In this document: piece after piece, positions 12,169-22,942 of the stretch
Position numbering within the stretch: position 1 is the stretch's first letter
How the letters are laid out: each line of letters starts with the position of its first letter
Assembly: GCA_947455595.1 (NCBI GenBank)
Contig: CANGOP010000002.1
Coordinates: 1 to 64,000, forward strand
Source: Gammaproteobacteria bacterium
GTDB taxonomy: Bacteria > Pseudomonadota > Gammaproteobacteria > Steroidobacterales > Steroidobacteraceae
Direction: 5' to 3'
DNA length: 64,000 nucleotides
Notes under the pieces: generated by a model
What the model saw: the letters and a program-made list of their open reading frames with translations, nothing else
Database searches by the model: none
Told to the model about the DNA's origin: nothing
Made by a program: the position numbers and the translations under genes

Positions 12169-14301
12169 TTAGCCCGGCAGCCGCGACAGATCGGCAACCG
12201 CCAAGAACAAGGCTTGCACCGATGCGAGCAGTGCAAGGCGATTACGCCGCACCCCGGCGTCCGGCGCATTGACCATGACACCATCGAAGAAGGCATCCAC
12301 CGAGGGACGCAGCGTCGCCAAACGACTCAAAGCGCCGCGATAATCTCGCGACGCGATACACGTCCGCGCAGCCGGCGCAACTTCCGCCAGACTGGCAGCG
12401 AGTGCTTTTTCTGCGTCTACCTCCAGCAGCGCCGGATCCACGATGCCGTCCGCGGCAGAGTCCGACTTGCGCAAAATATTCGCAATACGCTTGTTCGCTC
12501 CCGTCAGCGCGCCGGCGCCCTCCAGAGTGAGGAACTCCGAAAGCGCACTCAGTCGCGCATCGAAATCAAGCGGAGAGACGGGCTTGCGCTCAAGCACAGC
12601 GTCAAACATCTCGCTCGTGATGCCTTGCCCGGATTCGAGGTAAACCGACCGTAAACGCTCAAACGCGTAGTCGCACACGTCGCGGACGAGGTCCGGCGAT
12701 GCCGGTGGCGCCGCAGCCGGCTTCTGCCCTTCGGCTTTGGGCTTGGCATTCAACAGCAGATCCGCCAGCGTAGCTTCATAAGCGTGGGCGATGATGGCGG
12801 GCAAATCGACGTCGAGGCTGCTTTCGAGCAAGATGCGCAAGGCACCCAGCGTCGCCCGGCGCACGGCAAAAGGATCCTTCGCACCCGTCGGCTTTTGGCC
12901 GATTGCGAAGGCCCCGACGATGGTATCGAGCTTATCTGCCAGCGCAAGTACCGTACCCGTCGGTGTGGTCGGAAGCGCATCGCCGGCAAAGCGCGGCAAG
13001 TACTGCTCGCCGATAGCGCGGGCCACTTCAGCTGGCTCACCATCAAGTTGTGCGTAATAGGCGCCCATGGTGCCCTGAAGCTCAGGAAACTCGCCGACCA
13101 ATCCGGTCAGCAGGTCGCACTTCGCCAAATCCGCTGCCCGACCGGCCAATCCTGGGTCCGCGCCAACCGACGGCGCCAAATGTTGCGCCAGACGGTGAAT
13201 GCGCCCACTGCGCGCATGGTAGGACCCTAACTGCGCCTGGAAAGTCACAGCCTTCAGGTGATCCATTCGCGCCGCGAGTGACAGGCGTCGATCCTGATCC
13301 CAGAAAAACGCGGCATCGGCTAAACGCGGGCGAACAACGCGCTCATTGCCGCGACGAACCTCGTCAGGCGCACGGCTCACGACGTTAGCCACCGTAATGA
13401 ACAGAGACGTTAAGCGGCCTTGAGCATCCTCGACCGGGAAGTAGCGTTGGTGATCCTGCAGTGTCGCGATCAGCACTTCCTTCGGCAACGCCAAAAAGCG
13501 TTCTTCGAAGTGACCTGAGATTGGAACTGGCCACTCCACCAAGGACGTCACTTCATCAAGAAGCGCTGAACCAATAATGGCGTGGCCGCCCTGACTTTCC
13601 GCGAGTGCCACGACACCTTCCCGGATCACCGCGCGGCGTTTTTCGAAATCCACCAGCACATGACCGGCCTTTTCTAGGCGCCCAGCATACGTACTGGGAC
13701 TCGCAATCGCGATGTCCTTCGGCGCCATAAAGCGGTGACCGCGAGAATGCCGGCCGGTCGTGACGCTGAGGATCTCAGCCGGCACGACGTCCTTGCCGAA
13801 TAAGAAGACGACCCAGTGCACCGGTCGCACGAATTCAGCGGTACCGCTACCCCAGCGCATGCGCTTCGCAATCGGCAATTTATCGAGGGAGGTGCGCGCG
13901 ATGTCCGCGAGCAATGAAACGGTTTCCGCTCCGGATTTGATTCCGGTATGGAATAGAAATTCACCTTTCGCTTCCGTCACGCGACCTAACGACGCTACCG
14001 TCGTGCCACAGGAATCGGCAAAGGCGGTTGCAGCACGCGTCGGCGAACCATCGGCTGCGAAAGCAGCTGAGACGGGCGGGCCTTTACGCTTTATTTCCTG
14101 ATCGGGTTGTTGCTCAGCGACGCGACGAACCCAGACTGCTAGGCGCCTTGGTGCTGCGAAACGCGTCATCGCGCCGTGCGCGATGCCAGCAGCGTCGAGT
14201 CCACTGACCACACCTTCGGCAAACGCGTCCGCCAGCGCGAGCAGCGATTTCGGCGGCAGTTCTTCGGTGCCGATCTCGATCAGAATGTCACGGTACTTCA
14301 T
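12169..14301 (-). CDS. glyS: Glycine-tRNA ligase beta subunit
   Basis: [27 protein letters not shown]; start trimmed to 14301, overlapping the glyQ stop by 4 bp. Confidence 0.97.
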   Translation of the reverse strand: MKYRDILIEIGTEELPPKSLLALADAFAEGVVSGLDAAGIAHGAMTRFAAPRRLAVWVRRVAEQQPDQEIKRKGPPVSAAFAADGSPTRAATAFADSCGTTVASLGRVTEAKGEFLFHTGIKSGAETVSLLADIARTSLDKLPIAKRMRWGSGTAEFVRPVHWVVFLFGKDVVPAEILSVTTGRHSRGHRFMAPKDIAIASPSTYAGRLEKAGHVLVDFEKRRAVIREGVVALAESQGGHAIIGSALLDEVTSLVEWPVPISGHFEERFLALPKEVLIATLQDHQRYFPVEDAQGRLTSLFITVANVVSRAPDEVRRGNERVVRPRLADAAFFWDQDRRLSLAARMDHLKAVTFQAQLGSYHARSGRIHRLAQHLAPSVGADPGLAGRAADLAKCDLLTGLVGEFPELQGTMGAYYAQLDGEPAEVARAIGEQYLPRFAGDALPTTPTGTVLALADKLDTIVGAFAIGQKPTGAKDPFAVRRATLGALRILLESSLDVDLPAIIAHAYEATLADLLLNAKPKAEGQKPAAAPPASPDLVRDVCDYAFERLRSVYLESGQGITSEMFDAVLERKPVSPLDFDARLSALSEFLTLEGAGALTGANKRIANILRKSDSAADGIVDPALLEVDAEKALAASLAEVAPAARTCIASRDYRGALSRLATLRPSVDAFFDGVMVNAPDAGVRRNRLALLASVQALFLAVADLSRLPG

Positions 14302-15263
14302 GCGTGGCTCCCATCGACGGCCGGGTGCATCGGTGGATCGATGTGCGGCACGACCGTCTTGAGCATCGGGAATCCAAGCGCTTCCCGACTCTTGTAGTAC
14401 GCCTCGGCCACGCCACGCGCCAAGGTCCGGACACGCAGAATATAGCGTTGGCGTTCTGTCACCGAGATCGCACGGCGCGCGTCGAGCAGATTGAAGGTAT
14501 GCGAACTCTTCAGCATTTTTTCGTAAGCGGGCAGTGCAAGAGGGATCTTCAGCAAGTGTTGGCATTCACGTTCGTGCGCATCAAACTGTCGAAACAGTTC
14601 TTCCGTGTCAGCGTGCTCGAAGTTGTACGTCGACTGCTCGACCTCGTTCTGGTGATAGACGTCCCCGTAGGTCACGCGACCGAGCGGACCGTCGGCCCAC
14701 ACCAAGTCGTACACACTCTCGACGCCCTGCAAGTACATCGCTAGGCGCTCAAGCCCATAGGTGATTTCTCCCATCACGGGACGACAGTCGAGACCACCCG
14801 CCTGTTGGAAGTAAGTGAATTGCGTGATTTCCATGCCATTCAGCCAGACTTCCCAGCCTAGCCCCCAGGCGCCCAACGTCGGCGACTCCCAATTGTCTTC
14901 AACGAAGCGAATGTCGTGCGTCAGCGGGTCAAAGCCCAGAGCTGCGAGGGAGCCCAAGTACAGATCAATAAAGTTCGGCGGTGACGGCTTGATCGCCACC
15001 TGAAATTGGTAATACCGCTGAAGGCGAAATGGATTGTCGCCGTAACGACCGTCGGTCGGTCGCCGCGACGGTTGTACATAAGCCGCACTCCACGGTTCAG
15101 GACCCACGGCGCGCAGGAACGTGGCGGTGTGAAAAGTACCTGCACCGACTTCCATATCGTAGGGCTGTACCAGTACGCAGCCCTGTTCAGCCCAGTAGGT
15201 TTGAAGGGCAAAAATCAGGTCTTGGAATGTACGGGGCTTCTGTCCGGTCCGGGAACGGGGCAT
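14298..15263 (-). CDS. glyQ: Glycine-tRNA ligase alpha subunit
   Basis: [47 protein letters not shown]. Confidence 0.98.
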   Translation of the reverse strand: MPRSRTGQKPRTFQDLIFALQTYWAEQGCVLVQPYDMEVGAGTFHTATFLRAVGPEPWSAAYVQPSRRPTDGRYGDNPFRLQRYYQFQVAIKPSPPNFIDLYLGSLAALGFDPLTHDIRFVEDNWESPTLGAWGLGWEVWLNGMEITQFTYFQQAGGLDCRPVMGEITYGLERLAMYLQGVESVYDLVWADGPLGRVTYGDVYHQNEVEQSTYNFEHADTEELFRQFDAHERECQHLLKIPLALPAYEKMLKSSHTFNLLDARRAISVTERQRYILRVRTLARGVAEAYYKSREALGFPMLKTVVPHIDPPMHPAVDGSHA

Positions 15264-15381
15264 GGTCGCCTCTTTGACGCGCCGGGTCGCCCGGCTGAAA
15301 AACCGCGATTATAGCGGAGCACATCGCGGTCCCCTTCGGGTATCTTCGGCAACCGGGCCGCACGGCGGCTGGAGGGGGTTT

Positions 15382-17022
15382 ATGTCCGAGCAAGCCAGTT
15401 TCGATGCCGACCTGATGCAGCAGTGGGAAATGACCGTCGACCGCCTAGCGGTTCACGCGGAACGATGGCACGGCCGTCGGGAGATCGTCGGTCGTCTTGC
15501 CGACGGGCAGATCGCGCGGACGAACTGGGCAGCGCTGGCGCAACGCGCACGCCAAGTGACGGCCGTTTTGGTGGCTCACGGAATACCCATGGGCACCCGT
15601 ATCGGTACGTTGGCGATGAATTCCATCCGTCACGTCGAAACCTGGTACGGGGTGATGGGGCACGGCGCCGTGTGTCATACCCTCAATCCGCGCCTGTTCG
15701 ACGATCAACTGATCTACATGATCAATCATGCCGAAGACCGCTGGATCTTCGCCGATCCCGCATTCCGCTCTCAGGTGGAGCGACTGCTGCCCCACTGCCC
15801 AACGGTTGAGAAAGTGATCTATTTGGGCGAGCCGGGTGAAGCCGGTGTACTCCCGGCAACGGCGACCGATTACGAGACCTTGATTGCCGACGCGGATCCC
15901 GCGATGGCTCGCTGGGGACATTTTTCGGAGCGCACCCCTGCCGCCCTTTGCTATACGTCAGGCACGACGGGTAATCCGAAGGGCGTGCAGTACTCGCACC
16001 GCTCGCAGATGCTGCACACCTTGATCAGTGGACAGCGAGATTTTCTGGGTCTGTCGGCTCGTGACACGTTGTTGTCCGTCGTGCCGATGTTCCACGTGAA
16101 TGCCTGGGGTTTGCCGTACATCGCGGCAGCCGCCGGTTCGAAGCTGGTCTTGCCCGGCGCGCGCCTTGATGGCGCCTCTGTGTATGAACTTCTCGAGACC
16201 GAGGGCGTGACGTTTACAGCCGCAGTACCCACCGTTTGGCAGCTATTGTTCGATTTTTTAAGCGAAAACAAGCTCAAGCTCACGACGCTCAAGCGGGTTG
16301 CCATCGGCGGTAGCGCGTGTACTGACGCGCTCGTTCGCGGCTTCCGTGACGGCCATGGCGTTGAGGTGCTCCATGCATGGGGTATGACCGAGATGTCACC
16401 CATTGGCACGATTTCGGGACCGCTCCCCCCATCGTTGGGCGACCCCGACGAGTCCACTCGGATGGCCTACAACCTCAAGCAGGGTCGTGTGCCGTTCGGT
16501 GTCGATTTGAAAATCACCTCGGAGGAGGGAGTCCGCCAGCCACATGACGGCATCACGCCGGGCCACATCAAGGTCTCGGGGCCGGCCATTTTGGAGCGCT
16601 ACTTCCGCGACGATAAATCAGCCGTCGACGCCGAGGGGTTTTTCGATACAGGGGATATTGGGACGGTCGATCCGCACGGCTATCTGCAGATTACCGATCG
16701 GTCAAAGGATCTGATCAAGTCCGGCGGTGAGTGGATCAGCTCCGTCGAGATCGAAAATATCGCGTCCGGCCATCCCAAGGCGCTGATGGCAGCTGTTATC
16801 GCGATGCCGCACCCCAAGTGGCGCGAACGCCCCATGCTCGTGGTCAAACTGAGGCCCGGCCAGACCGCTACCGCCGCGGAATTCCACGATTTTCTCAAGG
16901 GTAAGATTGCGAACTGGTGGATGCCTGACGAAGTGACTTTCGTAGACGAGATGCCGTTGGGCGCAACAGGTAAACTGGATAAGAAGGTCCTGAGAGCCCG
17001 GTTCACGACCACTCACCCATGA
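15382..17022 (+). CDS. Fatty-acyl-CoA ligase (AMP-binding superfamily, FadD/DmdB-like)
   Basis: CYTSGTTGNPKGVQYSHRS; HAWGMTEMSP; FDTGDIGTVDPHGYLQITDRSKDLIKSGGEWISSVEIE; start at MSEQAS. Confidence 0.9.
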   Translation: MSEQASFDADLMQQWEMTVDRLAVHAERWHGRREIVGRLADGQIARTNWAALAQRARQVTAVLVAHGIPMGTRIGTLAMNSIRHVETWYGVMGHGAVCHTLNPRLFDDQLIYMINHAEDRWIFADPAFRSQVERLLPHCPTVEKVIYLGEPGEAGVLPATATDYETLIADADPAMARWGHFSERTPAALCYTSGTTGNPKGVQYSHRSQMLHTLISGQRDFLGLSARDTLLSVVPMFHVNAWGLPYIAAAAGSKLVLPGARLDGASVYELLETEGVTFTAAVPTVWQLLFDFLSENKLKLTTLKRVAIGGSACTDALVRGFRDGHGVEVLHAWGMTEMSPIGTISGPLPPSLGDPDESTRMAYNLKQGRVPFGVDLKITSEEGVRQPHDGITPGHIKVSGPAILERYFRDDKSAVDAEGFFDTGDIGTVDPHGYLQITDRSKDLIKSGGEWISSVEIENIASGHPKALMAAVIAMPHPKWRERPMLVVKLRPGQTATAAEFHDFLKGKIANWWMPDEVTFVDEMPLGATGKLDKKVLRARFTTTHP

Positions 17023-17039
17023 CGCGCTATTTTGGTGCA
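17023..17039. promoter_or_regulatory. Candidate NtrC enhancer site (weaker; CGCGCTATTTTGGTGCA)
   Basis: Full right half TGGTGCA, partial left half against TGCACCN4TGGTGCA. Confidence 0.5.
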
Positions 17040-17053
17040 TTAAATGCCTGTAT

Positions 17054-17070
17054 TGCACTATATTGGTGCA
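17054..17070. promoter_or_regulatory. Candidate NtrC enhancer site TGCACTATATTGGTGCA
   Basis: One mismatch to TGCACCN4TGGTGCA; upstream of glnA. Confidence 0.75.
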
Positions 17071-17133
17071 GTCCAGAGGGGTTTGTGGCTGCGCCGAACT
17101 CTTAAGCCCCTGATTTTGCTCTATTGCGGTGCG

Positions 17134-17149
17134 TGGCACGTTTCCTGCA
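17134..17149 (+). promoter_or_regulatory. Sigma-54 promoter TGGCACGTTTCCTGCA for glnA
   Basis: GG-N10-GC spacing with TGGCAC at -24 and TGCA at -12; upstream of glnA. Confidence 0.8.
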
Positions 17150-17201
17150 TCTAGGTTCCCACTGTTCGTTTCTGACATTGCTGCTTAACTGGAGGTTTGC
17201 A

Positions 17202-18614
17202 ATGACGACTGCTGCCGATGTGATCAAAATGATCAAGGACAACGAGGTCCGTTATGCGGATCTGCGTTTCACCGACACGAAGGGTAAGGAGCAGCACGTC
17301 ACTGTCCCGGCCCGTTACATCAATGACGACTTCTTCGTTGAAGGCAAGATGTTCGACGGCTCGTCGATCGCTGGCTGGAAGGGCATCAACGAATCGGACA
17401 TGATCCTGTTGCCGGACGCCTCGACGGCGATCCTCGATCCGTTTTTCGAAGAAACGACGGTGAATATCCGTTGCGACGTGATCGAGCCGGCTACGATGCA
17501 GGGCTATGAGCGCGATCCGCGTTCGTTGGCCAAGCGCGCCGAGGCTTACCTCAAGAGTACCGGCATTGCTGACACCGCATTGTTTGGTCCAGAGAATGAA
17601 TTTTTCGTGTTTGACGACGTCAAGTGGTCGACCGAAATGCACTCCGCTTCGCATGCGATCAATTCGGTGCAGGGCGGCTGGAACAGCGGCACGGATTACG
17701 TTGATGGCAATCGCGGTCATCGTCCGGGCGTGAAGGGCGGCTATTTCCCCGTGCCTCCCGTTGACGGTTTCCACGAGATCCGTGGCGCGATGTGCGGCGC
17801 TCTCGCCGAGATGGGCCTAGTGGTCGAAGTGCATCACCACGAAGTGGCCACTGGCGGCCAGTGCGAGATCGGCGTCGGCGCTAACACGCTCGTCAAGAAG
17901 GCTGACGAAGTTCAGATCCTGAAGTACGCGATCCTTAACGTCGCGCACAACTACGGTAAGACGGCAACGTTCATGCCGAAGCCGCTCGTTGGCGACAATG
18001 GCAGCGGTATGCACGTGCACCAGTCGTTGGTGAAGGACGGCAAGAACATTTTCGCAGGGGACGCCTACGCGGGCCTGTCGGAAACCTGCCTTTACTACAT
18101 CGGCGGCATCATCAAGCACGCTCGTGCCTTGAATGCGTTCACCAACGCCTCCACCAACAGCTACAAGCGCTTGGTGCCGGGCTTTGAAGCGCCGGTCATG
18201 TTGGCCTACTCGGCACGCAATCGTTCGGCGTCGATCCGCATTCCGTTCGTGTCCAGCCCGAAGGCGCGCCGCATCGAAGTGCGCTTCCCGGACTCCACCG
18301 CGAATCCGTACTTTGCGTTCGCTGCCATGATGATGGCCGGCCTCGATGGCATCCAGAACAAGATCCACCCTGGCGATCCTGCCGATAAGGATCTGTACGA
18401 TCTGGAACCGGAAGAAGCCAAGCAGATTCCGACCGTGTGCCACTCCTTGGACATGGCGCTGGAAGCGCTCGACAAGGATCGCGAGTTCCTGACCCGCGGC
18501 GGCGTGTTCACGGATGACGTCATTGACGCGTACATCGCACTCAAGATGCAGGACGTGACCCGTCTGCGCATGACGACCCATCCGGCTGAGTTTGATATGT
18601 ACTACAGCCTCTAA
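17202..18614 (+). CDS. glnA: Type I glutamine synthetase
   Basis: [82 protein letters not shown]. Confidence 0.99.
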   Translation: MTTAADVIKMIKDNEVRYADLRFTDTKGKEQHVTVPARYINDDFFVEGKMFDGSSIAGWKGINESDMILLPDASTAILDPFFEETTVNIRCDVIEPATMQGYERDPRSLAKRAEAYLKSTGIADTALFGPENEFFVFDDVKWSTEMHSASHAINSVQGGWNSGTDYVDGNRGHRPGVKGGYFPVPPVDGFHEIRGAMCGALAEMGLVVEVHHHEVATGGQCEIGVGANTLVKKADEVQILKYAILNVAHNYGKTATFMPKPLVGDNGSGMHVHQSLVKDGKNIFAGDAYAGLSETCLYYIGGIIKHARALNAFTNASTNSYKRLVPGFEAPVMLAYSARNRSASIRIPFVSSPKARRIEVRFPDSTANPYFAFAAMMMAGLDGIQNKIHPGDPADKDLYDLEPEEAKQIPTVCHSLDMALEALDKDREFLTRGGVFTDDVIDAYIALKMQDVTRLRMTTHPAEFDMYYSL

Positions 18615-18622
18615 TGGCCGGA

Positions 18623-18647
18623 GCGGGGTCCGGACTCCGGGCCCCGC
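18623..18647 (+). terminator. Strong GC-rich hairpin downstream of glnA
   Basis: GCGGGGTCCGG-ACT-CCGGGCCCCGC inverted repeat; no clear U tract. Confidence 0.5.
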
Positions 18648-18648
18648 G

Positions 18649-18677
18649 CACCCGCCCCCGCTGGTCGGGGGCAGGTG
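18649..18677 (+). terminator. Second GC-rich hairpin downstream of glnA
   Basis: CACC-c-GCCCCCG-CTGGT-CGGGGGC-a-GGTG. Confidence 0.45.
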
Positions 18678-18728
18678 TCTGCCACGGGGAATTTTGTCAC
18701 CAGAAAAGCCGAGGGCTATGCTGATGAC

Positions 18729-19304
18729 ATGCCGACAGACTCCACGACCCCGTTACATCGAATCATCCTCGCCCTTGCCCTACTGTGCGGGTCTGGGGTG
18801 GCACATGCGACAACCTTATACCGATGGGTCGATGCCAACGGCGTCACGCACTGGTCAGATCGACCCGTGGCGGGCAGTACGCCCGTCGACATGGGTGTGG
18901 CACAGGGTTACCCAAGTAACGCGTTACCTCCATCACCCGGCAAATCCAGCGACCGCGCATCGCGTGCGGACGCCTTCGTACTCTATTCTGGCATCGACAT
19001 ACTGGCGCCCAAAGACGGCGCAGTCTTGTTCGACACCGGCGGAACTGTCGAATGCCATGCGCAACTGACACCGCCCTTAGCGCCTGGCCACTCGATCTGG
19101 TTCGAGATCGATGGGCAACGAATCAACGGTCAAGGCGCCATGAGCCTTCGGTTCCCGGCACCTCGTGGCACGCATGTTCTGCGAGTGCTCGTGACCGACG
19201 CCCAAGGACAGGAGCAGTTGATATCCGCGACGGTGACGTTCTACGTCCGGCAGGCGTCAATCGCCGAGCCGCCGGTCGGGCCGGCCATCAAAAAGCCGCG
19301 CTGA
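18729..19304 (+). CDS. DUF4124 domain-containing periplasmic protein
   Basis: Signal peptide then TTLYRWVDANGVTHWSDRPV, typical DUF4124; between glnA and ntrB. Confidence 0.85.
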   Translation: MPTDSTTPLHRIILALALLCGSGVAHATTLYRWVDANGVTHWSDRPVAGSTPVDMGVAQGYPSNALPPSPGKSSDRASRADAFVLYSGIDILAPKDGAVLFDTGGTVECHAQLTPPLAPGHSIWFEIDGQRINGQGAMSLRFPAPRGTHVLRVLVTDAQGQEQLISATVTFYVRQASIAEPPVGPAIKKPR

Positions 19305-19320
19305 GCCCAACGCAATTCGG

Positions 19321-20397
19321 ATGGCTGCGCTAATGGCTGCCGTGCCGGGCGTGATGCCGCCGAACCTCGATAGTCTCTCGACGGCGCTCATTGTCGTCGA
19401 TGCTCATAATGTCGTCGGCTACCTGAACGCTGCTGCACAGACTCTGCTGGCCGTTGGGTTGAACCAAGCGACCGGACAAGCCCTCGCGGCGCTGGTTCGC
19501 GACGAGGGCGCCATCACGGACCTGCTCGCCCGATGCCGCGAAGCCAGTGAGCCGATCTCGCTTCGCCAAATCAAACTACAACCGATGATGCGCGACGACA
19601 GTCACCACGTTGTGGACTGCAGTGCGAATCTACTCGAATCCGGCAATGTGCTACTTGAGCTCGCCGATACCACCCGACAGCAGCGCATGAATCGGGAGGC
19701 TGCACTCCTTACCCAGCTCGACGGCAACCGGCTCATGGTTCGACAACTCGCTCACGAGATCAAAAATCCACTCGGTGGACTCCGTGGCGCCGCGCAGCTG
19801 CTGGAGCGAGAACTGCCCGAAGAAACGCTACGCGAATACACCCGTCTCATCATTCGTGAAGCCGACCGCCTTCGAGCCCTTGTCGATAATCTGCTTGGAC
19901 CGGGCGCACCGCCGCGCAAGGTCGACATCAATCTGCACGAACTCGTCGATCATGTGTATCGACTGCTCAGCAACGATGCGGGCGCCGGCGTTCACATTAA
20001 GCGTGACTACGACCCGAGCTTGCCGCCGATCCATGTGGATCGTGACCAAATCATTCAGACCATGCTGAATCTCGGACGCAATGCGATGCAAGCCGTCGGC
20101 GGCGCGGGTCACGTGACTCTCCGGACCCGCGCGCTGATCGGCGCGACGATTGGCACGCGACGTCACCGCGTCGTCGCCAAAATTGAGTTCGAAGATGACG
20201 GACCTGGCGTACCTGCTGAATACGCCGACAAAATTTTCTATCCGCTCGTGACGAGTCGCCCCGAAGGAACGGGGCTCGGCCTTGCCGTCGCCCAAGACCT
20301 CGCGAACCGCCACGGTGGGCTCATTGAATTTGATAGCCGACCCGGCCGCACCGTCTTCACGTTGCTGCTGCCTCTCCACGGAGATTCTCATGGCTGA
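19321..20397 (+). CDS. glnL: Nitrogen regulation sensor histidine kinase NtrB (GlnL)
   Basis: RQLAHEIKNPLGGLRGAAQLLERELP H-box; DDGPGVPAEYADKIFYPLVTSRPEGTGLGLAVAQ. Confidence 0.95.
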   Translation: MAALMAAVPGVMPPNLDSLSTALIVVDAHNVVGYLNAAAQTLLAVGLNQATGQALAALVRDEGAITDLLARCREASEPISLRQIKLQPMMRDDSHHVVDCSANLLESGNVLLELADTTRQQRMNREAALLTQLDGNRLMVRQLAHEIKNPLGGLRGAAQLLERELPEETLREYTRLIIREADRLRALVDNLLGPGAPPRKVDINLHELVDHVYRLLSNDAGAGVHIKRDYDPSLPPIHVDRDQIIQTMLNLGRNAMQAVGGAGHVTLRTRALIGATIGTRRHRVVAKIEFEDDGPGVPAEYADKIFYPLVTSRPEGTGLGLAVAQDLANRHGGLIEFDSRPGRTVFTLLLPLHGDSHG

Positions 20398-21802
20398 TGC
20401 ATTAAAAGTCTGGATCGTTGACGACGATTCGTCGATTCGTTGGGTGCTCGAACGAGCACTGAAAGCCAGTGGCATGCAGCCGCGCTCATTCGAAGATGCG
20501 CAATCAGCAATCGACGCGCTGCGAGTCAGCAGCCCCGACGTGCTGGTGACCGACATTCGGATGCCAGGCAAAAGTGGGCTCAAGCTGCTCGAGGAAGCGC
20601 AGACATCTCACGCCACACTGCCGGTGATTGTGATGACGGCCCACTCAGATCTCGATTCAGCTGTCGCGGTCTACCAGGGCGGAGCGTTTGAATATCTACC
20701 GAAGCCCTTTGATATCGACGAAGCGGTCACGCTGGTCCGTCGTGCGGCACATCAGGCCGAGCCACCGGCGAGTCCAGAACTACCGAAGACTGCGATACCG
20801 GAACTGTTGGGACACGCGCCGGCGATGCAGGAGGTCTTCCGAGCCATCGGCCGTTTGTCGCGGTCGGCGATGACCGTACTCATCAATGGAGAATCCGGAA
20901 CAGGTAAGGAGCTCGTCGCCCGCGCCCTGCATCGACACAGCCCACGTAGTGCGAAGCCATTCATCGCGTTGAATACGTCTGCCTTCACCCCAGATTTGCT
21001 GGAGTCAGAACTGTTCGGGCATGAGCGGGGTGCCTTTACCGGTGCGGATAGTCTGCGGCGTGGGCGATTTGAACAGGCGGACGGCGGAACCCTGTTCCTC
21101 GACGAAATAGGCGACATGTCGAAGGAGTTACAGACGCGACTGCTCCGCGTGTTGGCTGAGGGGGAGTTTTATCGGGTCGGCGGCAATACGCCGATTCGGG
21201 TAGACGTCCGGGTGATTGCGGCAACGCACCAAGATCTAGAATCACGAGTGACTGAAGGACGATTCCGCGAGGACCTTTTGCATCGCTTGAACGTCATCCG
21301 CATGGTGTTGCCGCCCCTGCGGGCGCGCCGTGAAGACATTCCGGAGTTACTGCGCCACTACCTATCGGTCGCAGCCTCCGAATTGGGCGTTGAGCCGAAG
21401 TTGCTGACATCCGATGCGGAGGCTCGTCTGGTGGCCGCAGAATGGCACGGTAATGTTCGCCAATTGGTCAACGTCTGTCGGCGCCTGATGGTGGCTGCGC
21501 CCGGTCGGGAAATTCGCGCCGAAGATGTGCCGAGTGAGGTGGGCGGTGGCACTGACGATCCTGCGGGCGATTGGTCCCGAGCGCTTGAGCAATGGGCCCG
21601 TGGGCAAGTCATGGTGGGTCGTGCGCCGTTGCTAGACACGGCATTACCCGAATTCGAAAAAACGCTCATTCGGGTGGCCTTGGCGCAATCCGATGGCCGT
21701 CGACAGGATGCCGCAAAGGTATTGGGTTGGGGCCGTAACACCCTCACACGCAAGATGCGCGAGCTCGGCATGGATAACAGTGCTGCGCCGGATGATGTCT
21801 GA
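20390..21802 (+). CDS. glnG: Nitrogen regulation response regulator NtrC (GlnG)
   Basis: MADALKVWIVDDDSSIRWVLERAL receiver; GESGTGKELVARALH; ESELFGHERGAFTGA; C-terminal HTH. Confidence 0.97.
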   Translation: MADALKVWIVDDDSSIRWVLERALKASGMQPRSFEDAQSAIDALRVSSPDVLVTDIRMPGKSGLKLLEEAQTSHATLPVIVMTAHSDLDSAVAVYQGGAFEYLPKPFDIDEAVTLVRRAAHQAEPPASPELPKTAIPELLGHAPAMQEVFRAIGRLSRSAMTVLINGESGTGKELVARALHRHSPRSAKPFIALNTSAFTPDLLESELFGHERGAFTGADSLRRGRFEQADGGTLFLDEIGDMSKELQTRLLRVLAEGEFYRVGGNTPIRVDVRVIAATHQDLESRVTEGRFREDLLHRLNVIRMVLPPLRARREDIPELLRHYLSVAASELGVEPKLLTSDAEARLVAAEWHGNVRQLVNVCRRLMVAAPGREIRAEDVPSEVGGGTDDPAGDWSRALEQWARGQVMVGRAPLLDTALPEFEKTLIRVALAQSDGRRQDAAKVLGWGRNTLTRKMRELGMDNSAAPDDV

Positions 21803-21877
21803 TCTTTTCAGGCATCGACTGGCGCCGCGCCAGGCAAGCGCATACGCTGTCGGCCTACGCCTGGGAGCATCGATCCT

Positions 21878-22930
21878 ATGCAAAATTATGTGCGCTCTAT
21901 CACCGGGCTGTCTGACATGACATGGCTCGGAAACTCGTTGGCAGATTGGATCACGGCGCTCTTTTTCGGCCTCGCGACCTTCGTAGCACTCCTGTTGGTG
22001 CGCCGGCAGATCCAGCGGCGCACGCGAAAATTCGTTGGCACACAGCTGCCGCAGGGCGTGCACTTTGCGCTCACCCTCGCCAAGCGCACGCGGATGGCTC
22101 CTTTGTTTGCAGCTTCGCTTGCGGTGGGCTCTAAGTATTTGGAACTGCCCGCCCGAGCCGAGCATCTGGCCAGCGCCACGATCATTATTCTGGTCGCATT
22201 TCAGGTGGCTATCTGGGCGTCCGTTGCGGTTCGTCTCTATTTGGAAGAAACCGCTGTTCAGCGGGGCGGGCGGAATGCCCAGACGTTGGTCACGATCTTA
22301 AGGTTTGTCGCCAACATTCTGATCTGGTCGATCGTATTGTTGCTGGCGCTAGATAACCTCGGCATCCAGGTCAAAGCGCTGCTGACGGGCTTAGGCATCG
22401 GCGGCATCGCTGTCGCGTTGGCCGTTCAGAATGTCTTGGGGGATTTGTTGGCCTCCGTCTCGATTGCGCTGGATCGGCCTTTCGAGGTGGGCGACGCGCT
22501 CACGCTCGACAACGGATACACCGGTACCGTCGAAGCGATCGGGATTAAAAGCACCCGCTTACGGAGTGTATCGGGCGAACAAATCGTCATTTCCAATTCG
22601 GAGCTCGTGAAGGCGCGCATTCGCAACTACGGTCGCATCGATCAGCGACGGTCCGTACATCGCTTCAGTCTTTCTTACACCACGCCACCGACGGCACTGG
22701 CGCAGGTTCCCGATATGCTCCGACGCGCAGTTGACGCGTGTGAGGATGCAGGTTTTGAGCGCGCACACGTTGTTGCCAATGGCGCCGTGGGTTTTGAACT
22801 GGAATTGGCGTTTGTGGTGGTCGGTTCAGACTATGCGACCTATCTCAATGCCCAGCAGGAAGTGTTGCTTGCTGTGGCAGCGGCACTGGCCGAGGCGGGG
22901 ATCGCCCTGGCGTCGACCGCCCCGCGGTAA
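21878..22930 (+). CDS. Small-conductance mechanosensitive channel (MscS family)
   Basis: GLGIGGIAVALAVQNVLGDLLASVSIALDRPFEVGD. Confidence 0.93.
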   Translation: MQNYVRSITGLSDMTWLGNSLADWITALFFGLATFVALLLVRRQIQRRTRKFVGTQLPQGVHFALTLAKRTRMAPLFAASLAVGSKYLELPARAEHLASATIIILVAFQVAIWASVAVRLYLEETAVQRGGRNAQTLVTILRFVANILIWSIVLLLALDNLGIQVKALLTGLGIGGIAVALAVQNVLGDLLASVSIALDRPFEVGDALTLDNGYTGTVEAIGIKSTRLRSVSGEQIVISNSELVKARIRNYGRIDQRRSVHRFSLSYTTPPTALAQVPDMLRRAVDACEDAGFERAHVVANGAVGFELELAFVVVGSDYATYLNAQQEVLLAVAAALAEAGIALASTAPR

Positions 22931-22942
22931 GGGCAGATCTCG

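Noticed and set aside
16087-16102. parS-like TGTTCCACGTGAATGC in the acyl-CoA ligase
   Set aside because: Only one half of the palindrome matches; it encodes the MFHVNAW motif common to AMP-binding enzymes.
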